Shown piece after piece: positions 45,301 through 56,259 of a stretch of 64,000 bases of DNA (its first letter is position 1; each line of letters opens with the position of its first letter). The stretch lies in the NCBI GenBank assembly GCA_019426215.1, contig CM033396.1:25435101-25499100 (forward strand), given 5' to 3'. The notes beneath the pieces were generated by a model. That model did no database searches. It saw only the letters and a list, made by a program, of their open reading frames with translations, and was not told where the DNA came from. The stretch is from Buddleja alternifolia. Its lineage: Eukaryota; Streptophyta; Magnoliopsida; Lamiales; Scrophulariaceae. A program made the translations under genes and the position numbers.

Positions 45301-46204
45301 GAATTCATGTTCTAAACATTTATCTAAGTCTCACTTTGCACATTACTCAATTTATATAGCGCATATTGATAACATACATGCTTCATACAACTAATGAACA
45401 TGCATCGAAAGCAATAAACCAACACATATGTCCATGGGCTTTATCTAGAGGGCCCAAGCCAATGAGCCATCATTAAAAAGAAAAATAAGCCTAGCTATTC
45501 TTCGTAGGCTCCAAACTCCTCTTCTTTTGGATTGATCTCCTCTTGAAAGGTCTATTCTATTTCTATCTATTACATGAGATCATTTAACAACCTATACATA
45601 ATTCTAGAAATAAAATAAATGGGCTCATTTCCGGCCCTTACAACTCATAAAAGGAAATGCAATCAAAAGAAAAAACCTAAGCCTATGGACAATGTCACCA
45701 TCATATAATACATTCTCGCGAAAAATAAAGCAATTATGTTGGTGATTAAGTTAATGAATAATTAGTCCAACTAATTAATTCCCTCAATAAAATTCCAAAT
45801 TTTATTGATAATCATGACAATAACCATTTAGTGAGAGTCTTTAATTTAAATAAATAACTTAATTAAAAAATTCTCCAAGAACCATTAATTAATTATTTCA
45901 CTTAAATTAATAATACTCAATAAAAACAATTTGGGCATTATTTCATAAAATATAATTACCAACCATTGGCATATTTAATTTTAATTAATTAGGCCTAAAA
46001 CTAATTTATTGAAGAATCCATATTTTTAAATAAAACAATTTGGGCTTATTGAATTAAATTCGGGTTATCATCCTTTTGACCCACCCGGATAAATAAAATA
46101 GCCCAAAACCCATTTAAATAAAAAATTGGACCTGAGGAAAATTAACCCGACCCGTTAGGACCTGGGTCATGGACCCGGGCCCACGTGCGTTGGCCACACG
46201 ACAC

Positions 46205-46375
46205 GACGTGTGCCGTGCGCCCAGCACACGGCTTGAGACTGGCCGCGCGGCCAGGCACCGTGCGCCCAGCTCACGGCAGTGGCCTGGCCATGTGGCCAGG
46301 CCCTGCGCACGACCTCCGCACAACGTGTGCTGTCTGCGCGCCCAGCGCACAGACTGCGCACGTTGTTTTCAACGC
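46205..46375. repeat. GC-rich repeats in the element G leader
   Basis: The unit GTGCGCCCAGC-A/T-CACGG occurs twice about 48 bp apart and a third time, diverged, about 75 bp further on. It alternates with CTGGCC-N5-GGCCAGGC palindromes. The surrounding leader is strongly AT-rich. Confidence 0.65.
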
Positions 46376-46582
46376 GCTCGTCGCGGGGTTTTTCCGACCC
46401 GATTCTCACAAAAATTAGATTTTTCAATTCACAAGTCATCATACTACAACATTCATGAATTAAACGCAGAAAAATCATGGATTATCATCATGAAAAACAT
46501 ATTCAAAACATATTCAAAACATACTTCAAAAAATGCGAAAAACACATAATCACGTAATCAATTAAATACAGAAATCAGATAT

Positions 46583-46596
46583 TGGCTCTGATACCA
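46583..46596 (-). other. Primer binding site of element G
   Basis: Minus-strand TGGTATCAGAGCCA, one base from the LTR boundary, identical to that of element B. Confidence 0.85.
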
Positions 46597-46890
46597 TTGT
46601 TGGGAAAAAATTGCATAAAAACAAAAACGCAGCGGAAGAATTATAAGTTTAATCCCAGTGGCTCATCTCTATTTCTCGTATTTAAATTGGGTTTTACGAA
46701 ATTAATTACCGTTCTCGCGTGTGTTGAAATCTGAACCAGCTATGCAATCCTTTCTTGAACAGCAAATACGTCGCTGTCTCTAAATTGCCACGCTGGAGCC
46801 AAAATTGAAAATCACCTTCTTCTTCACCTTGATGGACGGCTAGAGTGAAATCTTGGTTTATTTTCTGCAGTCAATTATATCTCTCTCAAA

Positions 46891-47429
46891 ATGGTTAATC
46901 CACTATCAATAATGCTTGAGAAATATGTCCTCACTGGACCAAACTACAATGACAGGGTCAAGAAGTTAAAGGATGGTCTCAAGAAAAAGTCACTCGAGCA
47001 TATTTTGGAGGAAGATGGTCCAACTTTGGCTAGGGCTGAAGAAAGAAAATCTGTTCTGAAAGATTACAAGAGATGGAACTCTGATGCTCAGAAGGTCACC
47101 AGCTACATGTTGCAATCTATGAGCAAAGACTTGAGACACATTCATTTGGATATGAATAGTCCCAAGTCAATTATGCTTCATTTGGAGGAGATGTTCAGGG
47201 AACATGGAAAATAGATTCGGTATTATTTATCAAAGGAGCTTTTCCAAGCAAGAATAGGAGAAAATGATGAAGAGACACCTCATGTTATGAACATGATATC
47301 CATGATAGGCAGGCTCCAAACTCTGGGAAGTTTCATGGATTTTCACCTACAAGTGAATCTCATTCTCCAATCTCTTGCTAAATCTTTCTCTGCTTTTGTC
47401 ACTGACCTTGAGATAGACGACCTGGGAGG
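46891..47429 (+). pseudogene. Element F gag, upstream part
   Basis: ATG at 46891 gives MVNPLSIMLEKYVLTGPNYND, a copia gag of the same type as in B. It continues with YMLQSMSKDLRHIH, TAG at 47212, then YYLSKELFQARIGEN and LILQSLAKSFSAFVTDLE in the same frame. It is interrupted in IDDLGG by the solo LTR and resumes at 49035. Confidence 0.85.
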
Positions 47430-49034
47430 TGTTGGGAAAAAATTACATAAAAACAAAAACGCAGCGGAAGAAAAGTTTAATCCTAGTGGCTCATCTCTAT
47501 TTCTCGTATTTAAATTGGGTTTTACGAAATTAATTACCGTTCTCGCGTATGTTGAAATCTGAACCAGCTATGCAATCCTTTCTTGAACAGCAAATCCACC
47601 GCTGTCTCTAAATTACCACGCTGGAGTCAAAAAGGAAAATCACCTTCTTCTTCACCTTGATGGACGGCTAGAGTGAGAGAGAAAGGGAGGATAGTTTGAC
47701 TTGGAGAGAAAGTTTGTGAGTTAATTCTCTTGACCTAGTTATTTTTTTCACTAAGTAGTATATATATACTACAATAGAAAACAATAAACTAGGCTTCATA
47801 AGCGTGGACGTCCACTTGTAGTCTTTTAAGCCTTCGGGCTTTTGTTTATTAATTAATTAAATAATTAATATTATTTATCCAATAAATAAATTAATGAAAT
47901 AATCAATTAAATTCATGTTAATATTATAATTAAATTCCCAGGAGGAATTAATTAATTCATTAACTTAATTAATTAATAAAATCATCTAATGATTAATTAA
48001 TTAATCTCGATATCCAATACCGAAAATTCTCTCAAGTCTTTTTCCTACGATTTTTTTTTTGCACTTCCTTTAAGCACGACTCTTTAGGTTCGTCTCAAAA
48101 GGCAATTGGGAGAAAATCAAAAGGATGTGAGTAACACCTAGCCAGTCACGTGGCTCACATCGTATCCCAATTGAGATCGAATGAATAGGATCGTTCCAAA
48201 CCATCCACGCTGTGAATACCGTACGTGTATAAACCTTTTATTCTTGTATCCCAGTCAAGTGAGAGTCATGGTTTTAGTCAAACTCAATTGACTTGATCAT
48301 ATGCTTAGCTCATAATGAGTCGAGGTCATTTTATGCTTTGGCCAAAGACTTTTAACCTCACTCATTCATGACTGCATAGGATACTTGGCTCATTCACTTA
48401 TGAGAGAATAAATCCCATTTTGCTAATCAGTTAACAATGCTACTTGCCCATCAAGTCGCACTTCGAGGTCGATCCCACCAAAGGGTGATTTGGATCTAAC
48501 TACTTTAATGACAGACTTGATGCCACAAGTACATCTTCAACTCGACTCCTCAGGTCTAAGGTTCACGCGTACCTATCACAACTTATCAGTTTCATCATTG
48601 ACTGTCAATGAGTGAATATCCATGTGATGAAACTGATGCGAGCCGTGTTCGAACATATTAGTCCAACTTATATGTCCATGACATAAGTTCCCACTATCAT
48701 TCCCATAGTGTTCGACTGACACTTTATTTGTCAAAACTTATAACATGAAAGTCCTTGTTCTGTATTGATGTCCAATCAAATACTTTCTTAGACTTGCGAA
48801 CCCTATTTAGAGAATAAGGATCAAACCCTTCTAGTGCTATTCTCCCTATCCCATAGGAAGTAGAAGGTTTGCCTTATACTCAAGGACTTTACGTTGTTTA
48901 TTAACACCTTACGAATGCCTATAAGAAAACAACAAGATCATGCCTTATATATAATAAAAGGATATTGTTTAGTTACAAGTTAATGCCCTATAAATCTATC
49001 CTCTTTATGGCATTTGAGGGCATACACTCTAACA
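47430..49034 (-). mobile_element. G-type solo LTR in the gag of element F
   Basis: Runs TGTTGGGAAAAAATTAC to CATACACTCTAACA, 1,605 bp, with a perfect 5-bp duplication GGAGG on both sides (47425-47429 and 49035-49039). The first 250 bp match 46598-46848. Orientation (LTR read on the minus strand as TGTTAGAGTGTATGCCC) is deduced from the primer site beside the related fragment at 46,598. Excision restores the gag frame. Confidence 0.93.
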
Positions 49035-52000
49035 GGAGGATCTTTACTAGATCTTAAAGACAGACTTGTTTACATGCAAACTCTTTTGAGAAAAGAAAGG
49101 GATGATGATTTACCTCTAAATGGACTGCTCGGTATGAGGAATGCTTCTAACAATCGTAAGAGGAAAAAGAAGTGCCCAAGAGTTGCAAGAACATGTAGCC
49201 ACTGCGAGGAAGTAGATGACTAGAAGCATGACTGTTCCAGGCGGAAAGCTGACATTAGTTCAGGTATAGAACTTAATGTTTTGGAAACAAATTGTTCTGT
49301 TATTATATTTTCTTCTTCCTGGATTCTAGACTCTGGAGCTAGTGCTCATGTGTGTGATTTGAATCAGGAGCTGGAAAGAAGTAAGAAGCTGGAGCATAGA
49401 GAAGTGATGATCAATGTTGGCCGCGGATTATCAGCCACACAAATTGGCACCACTTCCATTAGATTATTTTCTGGACATTTATGATTGTTAGACAATTGTC
49501 TTATTTTGCCCAATGGGCTAAAGAATATTGTTTCTATTCCTGTTTTGGTCAGGAAAGGATATTTATTTTCCTTTGTAAACAATTCTTGGGACATTTATTT
49601 TAGAAATGAATGTGTTGGCAGTGCGTCATTAATAAATGGTTTATACTATATTAAAGTCCAAACTAATTGTAATGTCAATGCTGTAACAAGAAACGCAGTT
49701 TGTATGACACAAACCTAAGACAGCTCTGGCAGTTAAAACTAGGTCATGTCGGAGATCATAGACTACATGAGTTAGAAAATGATGGAGTCATAAACTCGTT
49801 GGGATCGGATCCCTATCCCACTTGTGAGTCTTGTATCCAAGGCAAGATGACCAAGTCCCCCTTTACAGGGAAATTTGAAAGGGCCTACGAAGTCTTAGGA
49901 TTGGTTCATACAGATGTGTGTGGTTCTTTTAGAAATGTGGCCCGCGGTGGTTTTTCGTACTTCATTACATTTACCGATGGCCATTCTAGGTATGGCTACG
50001 TGTATCAGATGAAGTACAAGTCCGAATCATTAGAAAAGTTCATTGAATTCAAGACTTTGGTCGAAAACCAAACTGGGCATCATATTAAGGTGCTTCAGTC
50101 TGACCGAGGTGGCGAGTATATGAGTGTTGAATTTGACCAGTTCTTAAGAGAACATGGCATATTGTTGCAGCTAACTCCTCCAGCCACTCCACAATTATAT
50201 GGCGTAGCAGAACGAAGGAATCGAACTCTGTTAGACATGGTTTGATCCATGCTCAGCTACACGGATTTCCCTATTTCATTGTGGGGCATCCATTGCTTAC
50301 AGCTGCTCACATTCTGAACAGGTGTCCCTCCAAGTCTATTCTATACACACCGCATCGGATATGGCGTGGAAGAAAGCCTAATTTGAAGCACATAAGGATA
50401 TGGGATTGCCCTGCTTATGTGAAAAACACCAAGGCCGAGAAGTTGGAGGCTAGGTCTTTGAAAGGACGATTCGTTGGATATCCCGAGGATTCCACAAGAT
50501 ACCTTTTCTACATGCATGATGATCAAAGGATCATAGTTACTTTACAGGCAATCTTTCTCGAGGAAGAGTTCATTCGAGAAGGTGGAGCTGGTAGAAGTAT
50601 TGTTCTGGAAGAACAAAATGAATCTCCTTTGGAAGGCACTGTTCAAGAGACCCAAACCAAACTGGGAATGACACAACCATCGATGCGCAGGTCAGCTAGA
50701 GTATCTCAACTGCCTGAGAGATATGGTTATTTGCTATAGGGAGAGCATAATATTTATGCAGTAGCAGAAGGTTACAATGGTGACGATCCCTCCAGCTATG
50801 AACAGGCAATGATGGATATGGATTCTGCAAAAATGGCATGAAGCTATGAAAGTAGAAATGGATTTGATGTATTCGAACCAAGTCTGGACTCTGACCGATC
50901 GACCCAAGGGTATTGTACCCATTAGATGCAAATGGATCTACAAGAGAAAGATTGGTCCGGATGGCAAGGTGGATACCTATAACGCCAGGCTAGTGGCGAT
51001 AGGGTATAAGAGGGCATTGACTATGAGGAAACCTTCTCACCAGTAGCTATGATCAAATCCATCAGAATTCTACTTGCGATAGCTGCATACCTGGATTATG
51101 AAATCTGGCAAATGGATGTGAAGACCGCATTCTTGAATGGATTCCGCGAGAAAGAGATCTATATGGAACAACCCAAGGGTTTCATATCTAGTGCAGATTC
51201 TTATAAGGTGTACAAGTTGAATAGGTCCATTTATGGACTCAAGCAGGCCTCTCGCAGTTGGAACCTTCGTTTTGATGAAGAAGTGCAGGGCTACAACTTC
51301 ATCAAGAATGAGTACAAACCATGTGTCTATAAAAAGGTCAGTGGGAGCTAAATCATATTCCTGGTTCTATATGTAGACAACATTCAACTTATAGGGAATG
51401 ATGAAGGTTTGCTAACTTCAGTTAAGACATGGCTTTCAAGCAAATTACCCATTAAAGACTTGGGAGAAGCTACCTACATCCTGGGAATTCGAATCTACAG
51501 GGATAGATCGAATAAGATGATAGGAATCTATCAAGCCCTCTACCTAGAGAAGGTCCTCAAACGGTTTGGGATGGAAAACTCTAAGAGAGGTCTTTTGCCT
51601 ATGAGACATGGAATTCATCTCTCCAAGAAGATGAGTCCTCAAAGTGAGGAAGATCAAAAGGAGATGAGCACAATTCCCTATGCATCGGCGGTAGGAAGTC
51701 TCATGTACACGATGTTATGCACGAGACCAAATCTTGACTACGCTGCGAGCGTGGTGAGAAGGTTACAAGCTTACCCGGGCAAATAACATTGGATCGCCAT
51801 AAAATCTATCTTGAAGTACTTGAGAAGAACTAAAGATTTGATTTTGGTATATGGCAATGGAGAAAGGAAAGTGGACAGTTATACGGATTTTGATTTCCAG
51901 TCAGATATCGATGACCGAAAATCCACTTCTGGGTTCATATTCACTCTGAACGGTGGAGCAGTGTCTTGGAAAAGTTCCAAGCAAAACACAACTACTGATT

Positions 52001-52319
52001 CGACCATTGAAGTTGAATATGTGGTAGCCTCGGAGGCAGCCAAAGAAGCTGCTTGGATTAAGAAGTTCATGACTGAACTTCAAGTTGTTCCTAGTGTGGA
52101 GCTGTCGTTGCCACTATGGTGTGACAACAATGGAGCCATCGCGCAATCTAGGGAACCAATCATATAATTCAAGAAATCGTTAGAAGAGGCAAAATCGCCG
52201 TGCAAAAAATAATCTCTGCGAAAAACGTGTCTGACCCACTCACTAAGATATTGGCGCAGGCGGTGCTAGAGAAACATCTTGAGAAGATGGGTATTAGATA
52301 CCATAGCGATTGGCATTGA
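49035..52319 (+). pseudogene. Element F gag end and pol
   Basis: The gag end has a damaged zinc knuckle (CSHCEEVDD, TAG, KHDC; histidine lost). Protease WILDSGASAHVC. Pre-integrase LKLGHVGDHRL and CESCIQGKMTKSP; integrase LVHTDVCGSF, LQSDRGGEYM, GVAERRNRTLLD. RT: CKWIYKRKIGPDGKV, YEIWQMDVKTAFLNG, and the active site reads YVDN (LYVDNIQLIGND) where YVDD is needed. RNase H: DFQSDIDDRKSTSGF and LWCDNNGAI. Stops at 49221, 49482, 50243, 50737 and 51349; frameshifts near 49,700, 50,250 and 51,010. A short deletion precedes the end (after SREPI). Pol ends YHSDWH before TGA. Clearly dead. Confidence 0.88.
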
Positions 52320-52334
52320 GTGGAAGTGGGAGAT

Positions 52335-53982
52335 TGTTAGGTATATGCCCTAGATGCCAATGAGGACAAATAGATTGTATAGGGTATTCAATTATGTTGT
52401 ACAAACTGATAATTAATAAAGACAATCATTATTCTGTTCATGTAAAACTTTATAGCATCAATAGGTATGAACAAACCGTCCTTGTGTATCAAGGTTGACT
52501 ATTCACCTTTTATGGAATAAAGAAGTGGCACGGAGAGAGTCTTATTCCTGATCACTTAAAAGGGTTCACAAGTCAAGGAATCTTAATTGGGCATTAAGAT
52601 TGGACTTGTATGACACATGCTCTGACAAGGAGTGCCAGTCGAACACTATGGGATAGTGTGAACACGTGTCATAGATATATCAATGGAATTGATATATTCG
52701 AACACGGCTCGCAGTAATCCGATTACATGGGTATTTACTCTGTGACTGTCAATGAATGGATTACTGACCATAATAGTATGTGTGAGCCTTAGACCCGAGG
52801 GTTCATGATCAATGTACTTCTACTGTTGAATCTGTTACTCGAGTAGTTAGACCCAATTCATCCTTTGGTGGGGCCGACCTCGAAGTGAGATCTCAATGAG
52901 TCAAGTAGCAGTTGTTCAGTGATTGCCAAGATGGGATTCACTGTTTCGATAGTAAACGAGAAAATATCCTGTGCAATCATAGGCATATGACATTATAAGT
53001 CTTTTGCCAAAGCAATGAAACTAACTCATGTGGGACATGGAGGGTAGTTTTGTAATTTCATCATGATATGATTGCATGCACATTATCAAGTTTAGTAAGT
53101 TTAACACAAACCATAACTCTCGCTTGATCGGGATACATCAGGGATGGGCTTATACTCATATGGTATTTATGACCCAGAGGTTCGTAAATGATTCATTCAT
53201 TTCGTACTCAATTGGGTTACGATGTGAGTCCACGGGACTGGCTAGGTGACACTCACATCCTTTGGTAATTCGTCCCATTGTCAATTGAGACGAACTTAAA
53301 GAGTCGCGCTATAAGAAACGAACTGGATGTTCTTTTTATGTTAAATCTTTTTGAAAGATATAATTAATTGAATGCATTGATTTATTGGTTAAATTAATGA
53401 ATGAAATATTTAATTTAATTATATTAAAGTAAATTATTTGAGTGGAGAATTAATTAAATGGAATTAATTAATTAATTAATATGTATTGGATTTAAAGAGG
53501 ATTTAAATTAAATACATACTAAAAGGTGGGCTAAGTTGAATGGGCCAACTTAAATCCCACCCATGTCCATTTAGAGCCCTAGGGGCGGCCACTTAAGGAG
53601 TCTTAGGGGACTCCGACTTGTTTGTTAAGTCATTAGAGTTATAAGATAACTCTAACACTAACAAGTCACTATAACCCTAGTTGCATAACACATAAAAAGA
53701 AGAAAAGAATCCTACCCCAAAAAAATTCGCCCTAGCCGTCCACCACCATTCGAGGATGGAATTTTTGGAGATCTTTGGAAGGTTCGTTTCGCATGGATCT
53801 TTAGAGACAGGAGCTCAAATAGTTGCTATTACACGAAGATTAATTACGAAATCGATAAGGTAAATCAATTTCATTTAGTTTTTGGAGAACTATTAAAATC
53901 ATCGAATCCCGTTAAAGTTATCCACCTATAGGAATCCAAAATTTTTATTCCGCTACATTTTTACTCCAATAGATTCCTAACA
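52335..53982 (+). repeat. Element F 3' LTR
   Basis: TGTTAGGTATATGCCC to AGATTCCTAACA, 1,648 bp, preceded by the purine tract AAGTGGGAGAT (52,324-52,334). It matches the truncated 5' copy at 14193-15631 over its first roughly 1,440 bp. Confidence 0.93.
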
Positions 53983-53987
53983 GACGA

Positions 53988-56259
53988 AGGATTACACCAT
54001 AATAACTAAGTTTTTGTCTCATCCAAAGGCAATGGACACAATAGCATCCAGCGGAGACATACTCTACTTCAACAGTAGATGTTGCTATGGACTGTTGCTT
54101 CTTACTATGCCATGAAACCAATCTATCCCTAAGAAATTGACATGTATCACTTGTACTCGTACGATCAAGTTTACATCCTGTAAAATCTAAATCTGAATAA
54201 CCAATTAGTTCAAAGTTTGAATCCCTTGGGTACCATAAGCCCGCATTTTGTCTGCCTTCTATGTACTTAAGGATTCACTTTGCTGCAATATAGTGTGATT
54301 CCTTAGGATCATCTTGAAAACGAGCACATATACATATATCGAGTGATTTACTGGTTGAAAGATAAAGAAGGGATCTAATTATGCATCTATAATTGGTTAT
54401 ATCAACCTTCTTTCCACTTTCATCTTTATCTAGATTAAGTGTTTGGCTCATAGAAATTTTTAATGCTGATGCATTTTCCATTCCAAACTTCTTAATCATA
54501 TCACGTGTATATTCATCTTGGTTAATAAATATGTCATTAGGGGGTTGTTTAACTTGTAAACCTAGAAAGAATGTTAACTCACCCATCATAGTCATTTAAA
54601 ATTAGTTCTGCATCATTTTTAAAAATTTCTCAAATGAACGCTCATTGGTAGACCCAAATATAATATCGTCAACATAAATTTAGACTAAGAGAATATCTTC
54701 ATCATTGGTGATCTTATATTATGTTGTGTCAACCCTACTTTTTGAAAAGCCTTTACCAATGAGGAAAATAGAGAGATTGTCATACCAGGCTATGGGCGTT
54801 TGCTTAAGGACATAAAGTGTCATATCAAACTTGTAAACCATACCTTTAGGATGGTCGTTGACAAATCTGGGAAGTTGCTCCACTTAGACTTCTTCTTGAA
54901 GTTCTCTTCACATCCATTTGATAAACTGTAACCTTTTTGAACACTGCATATGCTAGAAATATTCTGATTGCTTCAAGACGGGTAACAGGAGCATATGTCT
55001 CATCAAAGTCATTACCCTTTTCTTAGCAATACCCTTGAGTGACAAGTGTGACTGTCTTTCTTGTAACAATGTCATTCTCCTCCATCTTGTTTCTAAATAC
55101 CCATCTAATCACAACAAAGCCTTAATGAGTTAGTATAGGAACTAGCATCCAAACCTTATTTCTTTCAAATTGGTTAAGCTTTTCTTCCATCGCTTCAACC
55201 CAACTTGGATCACTTAGCGCTTTATCCAATTTCTTTGGTTCCATCTGAGATAAGAAAATGGAAAACATAGCCTCATTAAATGTGGCTGCTCTGATTCTCA
55301 CTAGATAACCAACGTCTCTAATAATCAAATTTGGTAGATGATTACAAAGTCATTTCATGTCTAGTTTTAGTGGGTTGATGTCTTAATGAATCTATGAATC
55401 ATTCAACATTTGGCCTGCATCACCATCTTGAAAAGGCGCTTCAAGTCTAATAGTTCCAACTTGCTCTTGATGACCATTCCCTTCATGACCATTAGCATTT
55501 CTATCAACAACAGTCTTATCAACCTCACAAGTTGGGATGTTAGGAGGCGGCACAAACATCTCATCACCATCATCACTATCATTATCATTAAGTTCTAGTC
55601 TCGACGCTTGATGAAAGATATCTTCAACTCCTATATCATCAACATTAACCTTACTCGGCTCTTGGTTAGTATCATCAAACTTAACATGAATTGATTCTTC
55701 AACCTTAGATGTTTGCCTATTTAAGATGCAAAAATTCTTTTCATTTTTGGCATAGCCTAGAAGTATTACCCCATCCGCTTTAGGATTGAATGTCTTTAGG
55801 CGTTGAGAACCATTCATGTTATGAATGAAGCATTTGGAACAAAATACATGAAAATAAAACACTAGGCTTACGTCCCTTCCATAATTCATATGGAGTCTTT
55901 CTATATTGATTGTTGATCATACACCGGTTTTGAGTGTAGCAAGCAGTGTTGACAGCTTCAGCCAAAGTTTGGGCTCAACTAGCATGGTCCTAACAAGCTC
56001 TTCCAAGGTCCTGTTCTGACGCTCGACCACTCCATTTTGTTGAGGCGTTCTAGGCGCTGAATACTCATGAAGTATTTCATTATCATAAAAAAATATCTCA
56101 ACAATATGATTAGTAAATTCAGTTCCTCGATCACTTCTAATCCTTGTTACTGTTAGATGTTTAAATCTGACGAATTAGAGTTATGAGTTTGCCACTAGTT
56201 TTATCTTTCGTTGCTAGGAAGCTAACCCATGTATATCTAGAAAAGCCATCAACTATTAT
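53988..56259 (-). pseudogene. Element E pol: integrase, RT and RNase H (main part)
   Basis: Minus-strand continuation of element E. Integrase: IVDGFSRYTWV, IRSDRGTEFTN, PQQNGVVERQNRTLEE, then NYGRDVSLVFYFHVFCSKCF (55889 on). The acidic linker 55889-55392 is open and keeps the [11 protein letters not shown] block. [26 protein letters not shown] (YVDD intact, preceded by a stop), [17 protein letters not shown] (54595 on). RNase [17 protein letters not shown] residues to KLSYYGVILR near 53,990. Many stops and frameshifts. It is more decayed than A or C, as expected for the outermost layer, and is cut at about 56,260 within integrase. Confidence 0.82.

Larger units (their letters stand above)
45301..46848 (-). 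mobile_element. Element G remnant: copia leader, primer site and LTR fragment
   Basis: Minus-strand remnant with three parts. An LTR fragment (46598-46848) is nearly identical to the start of the solo LTR at 47430. A primer site for initiator tRNA-Met (46596-46583, TGGTATCAGAGCCA) follows, then about 1.28 kb of leader without ORF (46582-45301). The leader is AT-rich apart from a GC-rich repeat block at about 46,160-46,400. Gag and pol are absent. The LTR is cut at 46,848, where the leader of element F starts, so the junction removed both the rest of this LTR and the 5' LTR end of F. Confidence 0.75.
14193..53982 (+). mobile_element. Element F: Ty1/copia retrotransposon, itself heavily interrupted
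   Basis: Components are a truncated 5' LTR (14193-15631), gag (46891-47429 and on from 49035), pol (to 52319), a purine tract and a complete 3' LTR (52335-53982). Flanking pentamers GACCA (14188-14192) and GACGA (53983-53987) fit a target duplication with one change. Removing F restores the RNase H of element E without loss. The end of the 5' LTR, the primer site and part of the leader are missing, replaced by elements A, C and G. Pol resembles that of B (SWILDSGASAHVC against SWVLDTGC in B), not the Sirevirus-like group. Confidence 0.82.

Noticed and set aside
46114..46550. Several overlapping ORFs in the GC-rich block of the G leader
   Set aside because: They are Arg/Ala/His-rich on both strands, caused by base composition, with no domain.
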